Assembly (NCBI GenBank): GCA_963734065.1
Contig: CAVTFN010000005.1
Span: forward strand, 620,001 to 684,000
Direction of reading: 5' to 3'
DNA: 64,000 bases
Source of the DNA: DATBLE01 sp963734065
GTDB lineage: Bacteria; Actinomycetota; Thermoleophilia; Gaiellales; Gaiellaceae
The notes below the pieces were generated by a model. That model had not been told where the DNA came from. It saw only the letters and a program-made list of their open reading frames with translations, and searched no databases. Numbering within the stretch: position 1 is the first letter of the stretch; every line of letters begins with the position of its first letter. Shown in pieces: positions 49,723 through 57,855 of this stretch. The position numbers and the translations under genes are program-made.

Positions 49723-51315
49723 GTGCTCGGACGGAGTCGGTTGGAGACACGGCCTTCCCGCACGGGCGGGCTGCTCACGATCTGGCTGTGCCTCATTGCC
49801 GGACTTTCCGTGCTCGCGCTCGCGTGCGCCGGCGCGAGCTGGGGCGGCAGCGGCTACGACCCGGCGGCCGACGTGAACTCGATGTACTCGACGACGCTCT
49901 ACTCGGGCGCCCAGGCCTGGTGGAACGCAGGCTTCACCGGCAAGGGAGTCGACGTCGCCGTGATCGACACCGGCGTCTCGCCGGTCGCGGGCCTCGACGC
50001 TTCGGACAAGGTGATCTACGGGCCGGACCTGTCGCTCGAGTCGCAGGCCCCGAACCTGACCAATCTCGACACGTCCGGCCACGGAACCTTCATCGCAGGG
50101 CTGATCGCCGGCCGCGACGCGGGCCTGAACGCCCCGTACACCGCAGCGCCACCCTCGTCCTACCGGGGCATGGCGCCGGATGCCCGCATCGTCTCGCTCA
50201 AGGTCGGCACCGCCGACGGCGGCGTGGACGTCAGCCAGGTGATCGCTGCGATCGACTGGGTGGTCGAGCACCGGCACGACCGCGGCCTCGACATCCGCGT
50301 GCTCAACCTCTCGTACGGGACGAACTCGGCGCAGAGCGCCGAGGTCGACCCGCTCTCGTACGCCGTCGAGCAGGCCTGGAAGCGAGGCATCGTCGTCGTC
50401 GCGGCGGCCGGCAACAGCGGCTACCAGGTCGGCGGCGGCGCGCCCGGAGTCGCCGACCCCGCCTACAACCCCTATGTGATCGCCGCCGGCGGCTCCGACT
50501 CGATGGGGACGCCGACGCTTCCGGACGACACGGTCGGCTCCTACTCGGCCAGCGCTCGCTGCGGCCCCTGCAAGCGGCCCGACTTCGTCGCCCCCGGATC
50601 GCACCTCCAGGGCCTCCGCGTCCCCGGCTCGTACATCGACCAGACCCAGCCCCAGGGCGCGCTCAGCAGGCGGTTCTTCCGGGGCACGGGGACCAGCGAA
50701 GCGGCTGCGATCGCCTCGGGCGCGGTCGCGCTCGTCCTCGACAGGTATCCGGGCCTGGACCCCGACGACGTGAAGGCGTACTTCAAGAGCAACGCCGTCA
50801 GCCTGGTCGGCCAGAGCCGCCTCTCTCAGGGGAAAGGCGAGATCGACCTCGGCGCGATGCTGACCGACCGGCCGTGGCGGAACAAGCAGCAATGGCACCG
50901 CGAGGCGACAGGCGACGGCTCGCTCGAGGTCGCGCGTGGCCAGGACCACCTGACCCGCGACGGCGTCGTGCTCACCGGCGAGCAGGACATCTTCGGCAAG
51001 CCGTTCGACTCGGCCGCGATGGCGAGGCTCGAAGGTCGGGCCGACAGCTGGCGGGGCGGCCGCTGGAACGGCAGCACCTGGACGGGCAACGGCTGGAACG
51101 GGAACAGCTGGTCCAGCACCGTCTGGGCCGGCTCGAGCTGGTCGGGATCGAGCTGGTCGAGCGGCACGTGGTCGGGGAACAGCTGGTCGGGCGACAGCTG
51201 GAACGGCAACAGCTGGTCGGGCAACAGCTGGTCCGGGAACAGCTGGTCGGGCAACAGCTGGTCGGGATCGAGCTGGTCGAGCGCCGCCTGGCTCGGCGCC
51301 AGCTGGGGAAAGTAA
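49723..51315 (+). CDS. Secreted S8 (subtilisin-like) serine peptidase with a tryptophan pentapeptide tail
   Basis: A 530-residue exported protease. Signal peptide at about 15-38 (LLTIWLCLIAGLSVLALACA). Catalytic Asp82 (AVIDTGVSP), His120 (SGHGTFIAGL) and Ser325 (GTGTSEAAAI); oxyanion Asn231 in AAAGNSG. After the catalytic domain and an Arg/Asp-rich linker, the last 90 residues are 18 tandem pentapeptides with a Trp every fifth residue (SWSGN type). GTG at 49723 follows AGGAAGGA; the ATG-like start further upstream lacks a ribosome site. It probably acts outside the cell, the tail anchoring it to the wall or to polymers. Confidence 0.92.
   Translation: MLGRSRLETRPSRTGGLLTIWLCLIAGLSVLALACAGASWGGSGYDPAADVNSMYSTTLYSGAQAWWNAGFTGKGVDVAVIDTGVSPVAGLDASDKVIYGPDLSLESQAPNLTNLDTSGHGTFIAGLIAGRDAGLNAPYTAAPPSSYRGMAPDARIVSLKVGTADGGVDVSQVIAAIDWVVEHRHDRGLDIRVLNLSYGTNSAQSAEVDPLSYAVEQAWKRGIVVVAAAGNSGYQVGGGAPGVADPAYNPYVIAAGGSDSMGTPTLPDDTVGSYSASARCGPCKRPDFVAPGSHLQGLRVPGSYIDQTQPQGALSRRFFRGTGTSEAAAIASGAVALVLDRYPGLDPDDVKAYFKSNAVSLVGQSRLSQGKGEIDLGAMLTDRPWRNKQQWHREATGDGSLEVARGQDHLTRDGVVLTGEQDIFGKPFDSAAMARLEGRADSWRGGRWNGSTWTGNGWNGNSWSSTVWAGSSWSGSSWSSGTWSGNSWSGDSWNGNSWSGNSWSGNSWSGNSWSGSSWSSAAWLGASWGK
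51049..51312 (+). repeat. 15-bp tandem repeats in the protease gene
   Basis: The tail is encoded by about 18 degenerate 15-base units (AGCTGGTCGGGCAAC type). The centre (51210-51270) is nearly identical unit to unit, the ends more diverged. Confidence 0.85.
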
Positions 51316-51334
51316 CGCTCTGCCCCAAGAGACG

Positions 51335-53929
51335 ATGACGTCGGCGCCCCGGAAGGAGAAGGCCGTCAGACGGTTCCTGCTCTGGCTGGGACCGGCGCGC
51401 GTCTGGCTGTTCATCGCCGCGGTCGCGGCGCTCGCGGCCGAGATCTGGGCTCCGATTCTCGCCCACGGCGGGCCGCCCACCGCCGGCGGCGGCATCTCGA
51501 TCCGCTGGTGGGAGCTCGCCGCCGCCTTCTACCTGGCCGAGGTGTTCGTCGTGCACATGCAGTTCCGGAAGCAGGCGCACACGCTGTCGCTGACGGAGGT
51601 CGGCCTCGTCCTCGGGCTGTTCTTCGCGGCTCCGGTCGACCTCCTGGCCGCGCAGGTCGCCGGCGCCGCGGTCGCGCTCTCCGTGCACCGCCGCCAGCGT
51701 CCGGTCAAGCTCGCCTTCAACCTCGCGCAGATGCCGCTCTGCACCGGCATCGCGCTCCTCGTCTTCCGCTCGCTTCCTCACGACGGTCCCGAGAGCGTGC
51801 AGACGTGGGGAGTCGTCCTGCTCGCGGTGACGATCGCGCACACGGTCGGAGTGGGGCTGGTCTCCGCCGTGATCGGGGTGGCGGAGGCAAAGTTCGTGGC
51901 GCCGCAGCTCCACCGGACGCTCGGCGTGTCGCTCGTCGGGGCGCTGGCGACGGCGAGTCTCGGCATCGCTGCGGTCGTGCTGATCGGCGACCGGCCGCCG
52001 GCCGGCCTGCTGCTGGTCGTTCCCGCGCTCGCCTGCGTGGCCGCCTTCCGCGCCTACATGGGCCAGCGGGAGCAGCGCGAGCACCTCGAGTTCCTGTACG
52101 AGTCGATGCGCGAGACACAGGGCGCGCCCGAGTTCGGCCTCGCGATCGGGCAGCTGCTGATCGCGGCGCGACGCCTGGTGCGCGCCGAGTACGCGGAGAT
52201 CCAGCTGCTCGCGCCGAAGCCCGGCGAGCCGGTTCTCCGCAGCATCAGCGGCCCGGCGGGCGAGGCCCTGATGCACCCGGAGACGGTCGCGCCGACGGAT
52301 CAGCTCGCCTTCGACCGGATCGCCGACGCGCGGCGGCCGCTGCTGCTCGGCCGCCGGCGCAACACGCATCCGCTCGACCGGTTCCTCGCAGACCGCGGTC
52401 TCGGCGACGCGATCGTCGGCACGCTCCGAGGGGAGGAGCGTGCGCTCGGCTTCCTGATCGTCGGCAACCGCGCCGGCGACATCGGCACGTTCACCGAGAC
52501 CGAGCGCGAGCTGTTCGAGACCTTCGCGGGCCACGCCAGCGTCCTGCTCGAGAACAGCCGGCTGGAGCAGTCGCTGGCACAGGTGACCGAGCTGCAGGAG
52601 GAGCTCCGCCACCAGGCGTACCACGACGCGCTGACCGGCCTCCCCAACCGCGTCCTCTTCGCCGACCAGGTGACCGAGACGCTCGCCCGGGAGAGCGGCG
52701 GCGCAGCGAGCCACGCCGTCCTCTTCCTCGATCTCGACCACTTCAAGAACATCAACGACAGCTGGGGCCACGCAGCCGGTGACGAGCTGCTGGTGCAGGT
52801 GGCCGACCGCCTTCGCGGCCAGATCCGGCCGTGCGACGTCGCCGCCCGGCTCGGCGGCGACGAGTTCGCGCTGCTGCTCGAGGACACGGACGTGGCCGAG
52901 GCGGAGGAGGCCGCCCGGCGAATCGCCGCGCGCCTGAACACGACCTTCGCGGTGCTGGGCAAGGAGGCGAAGATCCACGCGAGCATCGGGATCGCGGTGA
53001 CGGGGCCGCATGCAGGCACCGCCGAGGAGCTGATCCGCAACGCCGACACGGCCATGTACGCGGCCAAGCGCAACGGGCACGGCCGGTCGGCGCTCTACGA
53101 GCACGCGCTCCACAGCCGTCTGAGGCAGCAGGGCAGGCTCGCGCTGGAGCTGGAGCACGCGGTCGAGCGCCGCGAGCTCGTCGCCCACTACCAGCCCGTA
53201 GTGTCGCTCGTCGACGGCTCGATCCAGGCGTTCGAGGCCCTCGTCCGCTGGCCGCATCCGGAGCGCGGGCTGCTCGCTCCGAGCGAGTTCATCGACACCG
53301 CAGAGGAAAGCGGGCTGATGTTCGACGTCGGCCGCTGCGTCCTCGCGGAGGCGTTCCGCTCGGCGCAGATGTGGGAGGCAATGGTTCCGGACGTGGGCGA
53401 CATCGGCATCTGGGTCAATCTCGCCCCCAGCGAGCTGACCAACGACCGTCTCGTCGAGGAGCTCGCGATCGCGATGCGGGGAACCGGGCTGGATCCGCGT
53501 CGCATCACCCTCGAGATCACCGAGTCGAGCATGAGCCTGGACGAGCAGGGCGCCGTGCGGGCCCTCAGACGGCTGCGCGAGCTCGGCGTCCGCGTGTCGA
53601 TCGACGACTTCGGAACCGGTTACTCCTCCCTCAGCCGGCTCGCCGAGCTGCCGATCGACATGCTCAAGATCCCGAAGACGTTCATCGACCAGCTGACCGA
53701 GGACGACGACACCAACGTGGTCGACGCGATCCTGCGGCTGGCCGACTCGCTCGACCTGGTCACGGTCGCCGAGGGGATCGAGCACGTCGCCCAGGCGGAA
53801 CGGGTGCGCGAGCTCGGCTGCGGGCTGGGGCAGGGCTACCTGTTCAGCAGGCCGCTCCGCGCCGGGGACGTCGTCGACCTGCTCCGCGCGCGGCAGCCTG
53901 CCCGCCCCGCGGCGATCGTCGCCGCCTGA
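51335..53929 (+). CDS. Membrane GAF-GGDEF-EAL protein (c-di-GMP metabolism)
   Basis: An 864-residue signalling protein. Six or seven membrane helices lie at about 20-245. A GAF-like region (about 265-410, LAPKPGEPVLRSISG, GFLIVGNRAGDIGTFTETER) follows. A GGDEF domain has intact GGDEF at about residue 506, with DHFKNINDSWGH. An EAL domain (FEALVRW at about 633) has ITLEITESSM, IDDFGTGYSSL and AEGIEHVAQ. Both cyclase and phosphodiesterase motifs are complete, so it could make or degrade cyclic di-GMP depending on input. It starts 19 bases after the protease gene. Confidence 0.93.
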   Translation: MTSAPRKEKAVRRFLLWLGPARVWLFIAAVAALAAEIWAPILAHGGPPTAGGGISIRWWELAAAFYLAEVFVVHMQFRKQAHTLSLTEVGLVLGLFFAAPVDLLAAQVAGAAVALSVHRRQRPVKLAFNLAQMPLCTGIALLVFRSLPHDGPESVQTWGVVLLAVTIAHTVGVGLVSAVIGVAEAKFVAPQLHRTLGVSLVGALATASLGIAAVVLIGDRPPAGLLLVVPALACVAAFRAYMGQREQREHLEFLYESMRETQGAPEFGLAIGQLLIAARRLVRAEYAEIQLLAPKPGEPVLRSISGPAGEALMHPETVAPTDQLAFDRIADARRPLLLGRRRNTHPLDRFLADRGLGDAIVGTLRGEERALGFLIVGNRAGDIGTFTETERELFETFAGHASVLLENSRLEQSLAQVTELQEELRHQAYHDALTGLPNRVLFADQVTETLARESGGAASHAVLFLDLDHFKNINDSWGHAAGDELLVQVADRLRGQIRPCDVAARLGGDEFALLLEDTDVAEAEEAARRIAARLNTTFAVLGKEAKIHASIGIAVTGPHAGTAEELIRNADTAMYAAKRNGHGRSALYEHALHSRLRQQGRLALELEHAVERRELVAHYQPVVSLVDGSIQAFEALVRWPHPERGLLAPSEFIDTAEESGLMFDVGRCVLAEAFRSAQMWEAMVPDVGDIGIWVNLAPSELTNDRLVEELAIAMRGTGLDPRRITLEITESSMSLDEQGAVRALRRLRELGVRVSIDDFGTGYSSLSRLAELPIDMLKIPKTFIDQLTEDDDTNVVDAILRLADSLDLVTVAEGIEHVAQAERVRELGCGLGQGYLFSRPLRAGDVVDLLRARQPARPAAIVAA

Positions 53930-53994
53930 CGCGCGTCAACCATGCCCGGCACTGTTAAGAGCGTCCGTCCGGAGAGACCGCGGCCCGAGCGGGC

Positions 53995-54537
53995 TCAGCG
54001 AAGCGTGCCGGGAATCGTGCCGGTGAGCGTGCCCGCGTCCGCGATTCCGTCGTCGAACACGCCGTTCACCCACTCGTGCGTCCACACCGACGAGTAGGTG
54101 AGGCTCAGCCGGCCGCGCGCGTGCGCGTAGCGGCCCGTGCCGCCGACGACGCGCAGCTGGACGCGGAAGTCGCGGAACGAGTGGCTGGCGATGTCCTCCA
54201 TCGAGACGACGCTGCCCGGCTGGACGGACGCGGTGAGGGTGCCGACCCTGCCGGAGAAGGTGATGCTGCCGGCGAGAGGTGCGCACACGGGGCCGCAGGT
54301 CGACGACGTGAACGTCGGACCGGCGGCGGTCATCGTCCCCGAGTACGTGCCGCGGCCGAGCCCTCCGTCGAAGGTTCCCGCAATCGCGTAGCCGGAGGTC
54401 CACTGCGACGAGCCGGTCAGCGCCGTCGCCCGCTCCCTGGGGCCGGCGGCGAGCGCCGCGCCGGCCGCCACGCAGGCGGCGATCGCGACAGCTGCGACCG
54501 CGGCCGAGGGCCGAAGCCGTTCCCCTCTCCCCAACAT
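53995..54537 (-). CDS. Small exported protein, beta-rich
   Basis: A 180-residue protein with a signal peptide (SAAVAAVAIAACVAAGAALA) and a beta-rich mature part (SGYAIAGTFDGGLGRGTYSG, LRVVGGTGRYAHARGRLSLT). The VVGGTGRYAHARG strand-turn resembles the barrel of allene oxide cyclase/dirigent-type proteins. Two cysteines lie in STCGPVCAP. The homologous-looking fold also occurs in the next gene on the other strand. Confidence 0.65.
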   Translation of the reverse strand: MLGRGERLRPSAAVAAVAIAACVAAGAALAAGPRERATALTGSSQWTSGYAIAGTFDGGLGRGTYSGTMTAAGPTFTSSTCGPVCAPLAGSITFSGRVGTLTASVQPGSVVSMEDIASHSFRDFRVQLRVVGGTGRYAHARGRLSLTYSSVWTHEWVNGVFDDGIADAGTLTGTIPGTLR

Positions 54538-54680
54538 CCACCTCTCGTCATACCGGCAAATGCAAGCCGACTCAACCCCGGATGCTCGACCGGCATTCCA
54601 CGCAGCCGCGGCCGGGGGCCTGCACACGGGGCATCGCGGCCGATCCGGCCGAAATGTCGTATCGTCCGGAAGGTTCTGCG

Positions 54681-55226
54681 GTGACCGATGTGCAAGGGGG
54701 GCGAGTGGCAAGCTGCGGGCGGCACCGCCGCCCTCTCCGTTCTGGGTTCCTGATCCGAGCGGCGCTCGCGCTCGCCGCAGTGGGCGCTGCCGCCCTGGTC
54801 GTCTCGGCAATGGCGCTCCCCTCATCCGAGTCTCAGCGGACGATCCGCTTCCTCGAGATCGCCCGGTCGACGCAGACGCGGCTGATCGACCACAACGGCA
54901 ACCGCCAGCCCGACATGGGCGACTCCATCGCCGGCGCCTCGAACCTGTTCCGCTGGGAAGGGTCCCGCCGAGGCGCACGCCTCGGCCACATCTGGCGGCT
55001 GTGCGTCCTCGCGACGAGGACGAGCGGCAACTGCTCGGCGACCGTCTTCCTGCCTGACGGGACCGTCCGCATCGTGGGCTATGTGGAGTTCGACCGGGCG
55101 CCCGACGAGCTCGCGATCGTCGGCGGCACCGGGGCGTACCTCGGCATGCGCGGAAGCTTCACCTCGCAGCCGCTCGGCGGCTCGCCCTCGACGAGGTCGT
55201 CGGACCTCGTCCACCTGCTGCGCTAG
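54681..55226 (+). CDS. Exported dirigent/allene-oxide-cyclase-like barrel protein
   Basis: A 181-residue protein. Signal or anchor helix LIRAALALAAVGAAALVVSA, then a barrel with FLEIARSTQTRLIDHNGNRQ, GDSIAGASNLFRWEG, FLPDGTVRIVGYVEFDR and LAIVGGTGAYLGMRGSFTSQ. The IVGGTGAYLGMRG signature is typical of allene oxide cyclase-like proteins. GTG at 54681 has GGAAGG upstream; GTG at 54705 with AAGGGGGG is an equally good alternative. Extracellular; ligand unknown. Confidence 0.75.
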   Translation: MTDVQGGRVASCGRHRRPLRSGFLIRAALALAAVGAAALVVSAMALPSSESQRTIRFLEIARSTQTRLIDHNGNRQPDMGDSIAGASNLFRWEGSRRGARLGHIWRLCVLATRTSGNCSATVFLPDGTVRIVGYVEFDRAPDELAIVGGTGAYLGMRGSFTSQPLGGSPSTRSSDLVHLLR

Positions 55227-55271
55227 CTGTCGCGCCGCTCTCGTCCGGCATGCCGGTAGGGTTGCTGCGCC

Positions 55272-55724
55272 GTGGACATGCGCCGCTTCCTCCCGATCAT
55301 CCTGATCGCGTTCGCGGCGCTCTTCATCCTGCCCCAGCTCTTCAAGCACGGTGGCTCCAAGACTCTTTCGTCGAAGGACCGGGCGGTGATGACGCGCGAT
55401 GCCATGCTCCGCATCGACAGGGCCCAGAAAGCCGCGTTCGCGAAGACCGGCAAGTACACGGACAGCCTCGCGGACTTCGTCGTCACCGACAAGGTGCTGG
55501 CGCGGGAGCTCACCGTCCCGCTGACGATCGACCTGAGCACGAGCGGCGACGACAAGAGCTACGTCGTCACCATCTCGAGCGACGTGCTCAGCGTCGCGCG
55601 GGCGCGCAGGGGAGCGAAGGTCGTCTCGAGCAGCTGCCGGACGCTGAAGTCCGGCACCGGATTCAAGTGCCCGGTGCCGCCGGTCCCGACCACCACGACG
55701 ACCTCGACAACCACGACGAAGTGA
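55272..55724 (+). CDS. Hypothetical exported protein with a Thr-rich end
   Basis: A 150-residue protein with an N-terminal membrane or signal helix (RRFLPIILIAFAALFILPQL), a middle part resembling pilin-type processed proteins (MTRDAMLRIDRAQKAAFAKT, GKYTDSLADFV) and a Pro/Thr-rich end. The middle is like the type II secretion/pseudopilin region that follows the helix. GTG at 55272 or ATG at 55278. Its stop overlaps the next start (GTGA, 55721-55724). Confidence 0.7.
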   Translation: MDMRRFLPIILIAFAALFILPQLFKHGGSKTLSSKDRAVMTRDAMLRIDRAQKAAFAKTGKYTDSLADFVVTDKVLARELTVPLTIDLSTSGDDKSYVVTISSDVLSVARARRGAKVVSSSCRTLKSGTGFKCPVPPVPTTTTTSTTTTK

Positions 55725-55972
55725 CCGAAGCGCGCTGGTGGGAGCTCCGCCGCGCGCAGAACCTCAAGCCAGCCACCTACACCTGCCCACTGTGCGGCCG
55801 GCGGCTCGCCTCGATGAGCGACCACGTGCTGCTCTTCCCCGAGGGCGACCACGGGCAGCGGCGCCACGCGCACACCGGCTGCGTTCAGAAGGCGCGGGCG
55901 GCCGGCAGGTTGCCGAGCCGTTCGGAGTGGAGGAAGGCGCAGCCGCGGCGCCGGTGGCTCCGCCGGGGCTAG
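55721..55972 (+). CDS. Small putative zinc-finger-like protein
   Basis: An 83-residue protein starting GTG inside the preceding stop codon. The motif CPLCGRRL followed by SDHVLLFPEGDHGQRRHAHT and GC supplies Cys and His residues spaced as in treble-clef zinc sites. Basic C-terminus (SEWRKAQPRRRWLRRG). No known family; it may bind nucleic acid or act with the exported partner. Confidence 0.7.
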   Translation: MTEARWWELRRAQNLKPATYTCPLCGRRLASMSDHVLLFPEGDHGQRRHAHTGCVQKARAAGRLPSRSEWRKAQPRRRWLRRG

Positions 55973-55974
55973 AT

Positions 55975-56544
55975 CTAAGCCTCCGGGACGACCGCGACCA
56001 GGCAGAAGACCCGGCGCGTCCCTTCGGGATGGTGCTCCGCGTCGCGATCGCCCGTGTACTTCTTCAGCACCGCGCCGAGCTCGGAATCGAACTCGGACGC
56101 CTCCTCCTCGGTCAGCCACAGGTAGACACGGCTGACGCCGGCGAGGTCACGCCAGGCCTTCGGCTCGGTCTCCTCGGTCGTCGCCCAGCGCCGGAGCTCG
56201 TCCCGGAGGTGCTGGAAGGTCGTGCCGGCGACGACGTCGACCGCCGCGGTGGAGATCGTCTCCGGATCGAACTTGAGCGTGCGCCCGACCGCCCGCCAGG
56301 GACGCTCGCGGCCGTCGTCCCGCGCCGTTCCCCGCTCGACGATGCCCCAGCGCTCGAGCGAGCGCAGGTGGTAGCTCATCGCGCTGGCTGACAGGCCGGT
56401 CAGCTCGGCGAGCTCGCTCGAGGTCCGTTCCGCGCCCTGGTAGAGCTCGTCCACGACGGCCAGCCGGGCGGGGTGCGCCAGCGCCCGGAGGGCGCCGGGG
56501 TCCTCGATCTTGACATCGCCCTTGAGACGCCGAGGTGAGGCCAT
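55975..56544 (-). CDS. ArsR-like winged-helix transcriptional regulator
   Basis: A 189-residue protein. An N-terminal winged-helix DNA-binding domain (ALRALAHPARLAVVDELYQG, RTSSELAELTGLSASAMSYH) precedes a C-terminal domain (about 100-189) that may bind ligand. ATG at 56544 is the recognisable start; the longer frame to 56640 crosses the operator region. It is divergent from the MFS gene, and two TGAAGC...GCTTCA palindromes lie between them, so it is probably their repressor. Confidence 0.85.
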   Translation of the reverse strand: MASPRRLKGDVKIEDPGALRALAHPARLAVVDELYQGAERTSSELAELTGLSASAMSYHLRSLERWGIVERGTARDDGRERPWRAVGRTLKFDPETISTAAVDVVAGTTFQHLRDELRRWATTEETEPKAWRDLAGVSRVYLWLTEEEASEFDSELGAVLKKYTGDRDAEHHPEGTRRVFCLVAVVPEA

Positions 56545-56568
56545 CGGACGGGATCCTACGCCGCCGGT

Positions 56569-56615
56569 TTGACAACGTGAAGCATCTGCTTCAAAATCCT
56601 GAAGCGAATGCTTCA
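56569..56615 (+). promoter_or_regulatory. Promoter with two palindromic operators, probably leaderless
   Basis: TTGACA (56569-56574) and CAAAAT (56592-56597) are 17 bases apart. Two 16-bp palindromes, TGAAGCATCTGCTTCA (56578-56593) and TGAAGCGAATGCTTCA (56600-56615), are spaced 22 bases centre to centre. The first fills the spacer; the second covers the expected start point and the ATG of the MFS gene at 56608. Confidence 0.8.
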
Positions 56616-57855
56616 CGATTATCTCTCGATCTGGCGCCACCGCGACCTACGGCTGATGATCCCCGCGCGCGCGATCAGCGCCTTCGGCGACGACATGGCG
56701 CTGCTGGTGCTGACGCTCCGGGTCTATTCCTCCGGTCGGGGCCCGTGGTCGATCACGATCCTGCTCCTCTGCGCGACCATCCCGGTCGTGGTGCTCGCGC
56801 CGGTGGCCGGCCGGCTCGTCGACACCATCCCCTTCCGCACGCTCGCGTCCGTCGCCGCGGTCTGGCAGGCGGCGTGCTGCGTCGCGCTTGCGTTCGCCGA
56901 CCCGCTGTGGCTGGTCTACGCCCTCGTCGTCGTGCTCCAGCTGGGCCAGGTCGTCGCCAACCCCGCCTGGATCGCGCTCGTGCCGGAGATCGCCGAACCG
57001 GACGAGGTCGGGCAGGCGATGGGCGCGTCCCAGTCGCTGTCGACGCTCGCCGCAGTCGCCGCCCCCGCCCTCGCCGGCGTGCTGGCCGGGGTGTTCGGCT
57101 ACGGCGCCCCGCTGCTGATCGATGCCGCCACCTTTGCCGGGCTCGCTGCGGCGGCGCTCGCGATCCGGGCAACGCGCCGGCATGCTCCGCCCGGCGAGAC
57201 GGAGCCCGCCGAGCAGCCGGCCGCCTTCTCGCTACGGGGAGACGCGATCCTCTGGCCGCTCGTGCTCGGAGTCTGCGCGCTCGTGCTCGTCGGCGAGTCG
57301 ACGAACGTAGTCGAGGTCTTCCTGCTTCGTGGCACCCTCGGCGCGGGGACGGTCGTGTTCGGGCTGGTCGCCGCGGTGCTCGCCGTCGGGGTGGTCGCGG
57401 GCTCGCTGTTCGCCGGCAGGAACGCGCCGGACGGAGTCAGGGCGGTGCGCACGGCGGTGGCCGCGCTCGTCCTCGCGGTGATGCTGGGGGTCGCCGGGCT
57501 TGCCCCCGTCGTGGTGGTCTTCGCCGCCGCCTGGGCGATCGTCGGCGTCGCCAACGGCATCGCCAACGTGGACGCGACCACGCTGCTGCTCGGCCGGACG
57601 CCCGACTTCTGCCGCGGCCGGGTGCTCGCGACGGTGAACGGGATGGTGCGCGGCAGCTCCCTGGCCGCGATGCTCCTCGGCGGGCTCGGAGGAACCCTGC
57701 TCGGCCCGCGCGCCACCTTCGTCGCCGCCGGAGCCCTGATGGCGGTCGCTGCCCTCGCCCTGCTGGTCCGCCTCACCAGGACGCTTTCCGCTGGCTCCGC
57801 GCGAAGCGCCGCCGCTCCTTCCGCGCCTCCGAGCGAAGCTGGGCGTCCTGCTTGA
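56608..57855 (+). CDS. MFS transporter under palindromic operator control
   Basis: A 415-residue major facilitator protein (WRHRDLRLMIPARAISAFGD, MALLVLTLRVYSS, then 12 helices). The ATG at 56608 has no ribosome site and lies 10 bases after the -10 box, so translation is probably leaderless. Likely a drug or metabolite exporter induced when the regulator releases DNA. Its last 30 residues (RTLSAGSARSAAAPSAPPSE) are low complexity and overlap the rsgA 3' end by 83 bases. Confidence 0.88.
   Translation: MLHDYLSIWRHRDLRLMIPARAISAFGDDMALLVLTLRVYSSGRGPWSITILLLCATIPVVVLAPVAGRLVDTIPFRTLASVAAVWQAACCVALAFADPLWLVYALVVVLQLGQVVANPAWIALVPEIAEPDEVGQAMGASQSLSTLAAVAAPALAGVLAGVFGYGAPLLIDAATFAGLAAAALAIRATRRHAPPGETEPAEQPAAFSLRGDAILWPLVLGVCALVLVGESTNVVEVFLLRGTLGAGTVVFGLVAAVLAVGVVAGSLFAGRNAPDGVRAVRTAVAALVLAVMLGVAGLAPVVVVFAAAWAIVGVANGIANVDATTLLLGRTPDFCRGRVLATVNGMVRGSSLAAMLLGGLGGTLLGPRATFVAAGALMAVAALALLVRLTRTLSAGSARSAAAPSAPPSEAGRPA

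Noticed and set aside
51049..51312. 15-bp repeats as a CRISPR or noncoding array
   Set aside because: The period is 15 bases without spacers, in frame with a protease C-terminus.
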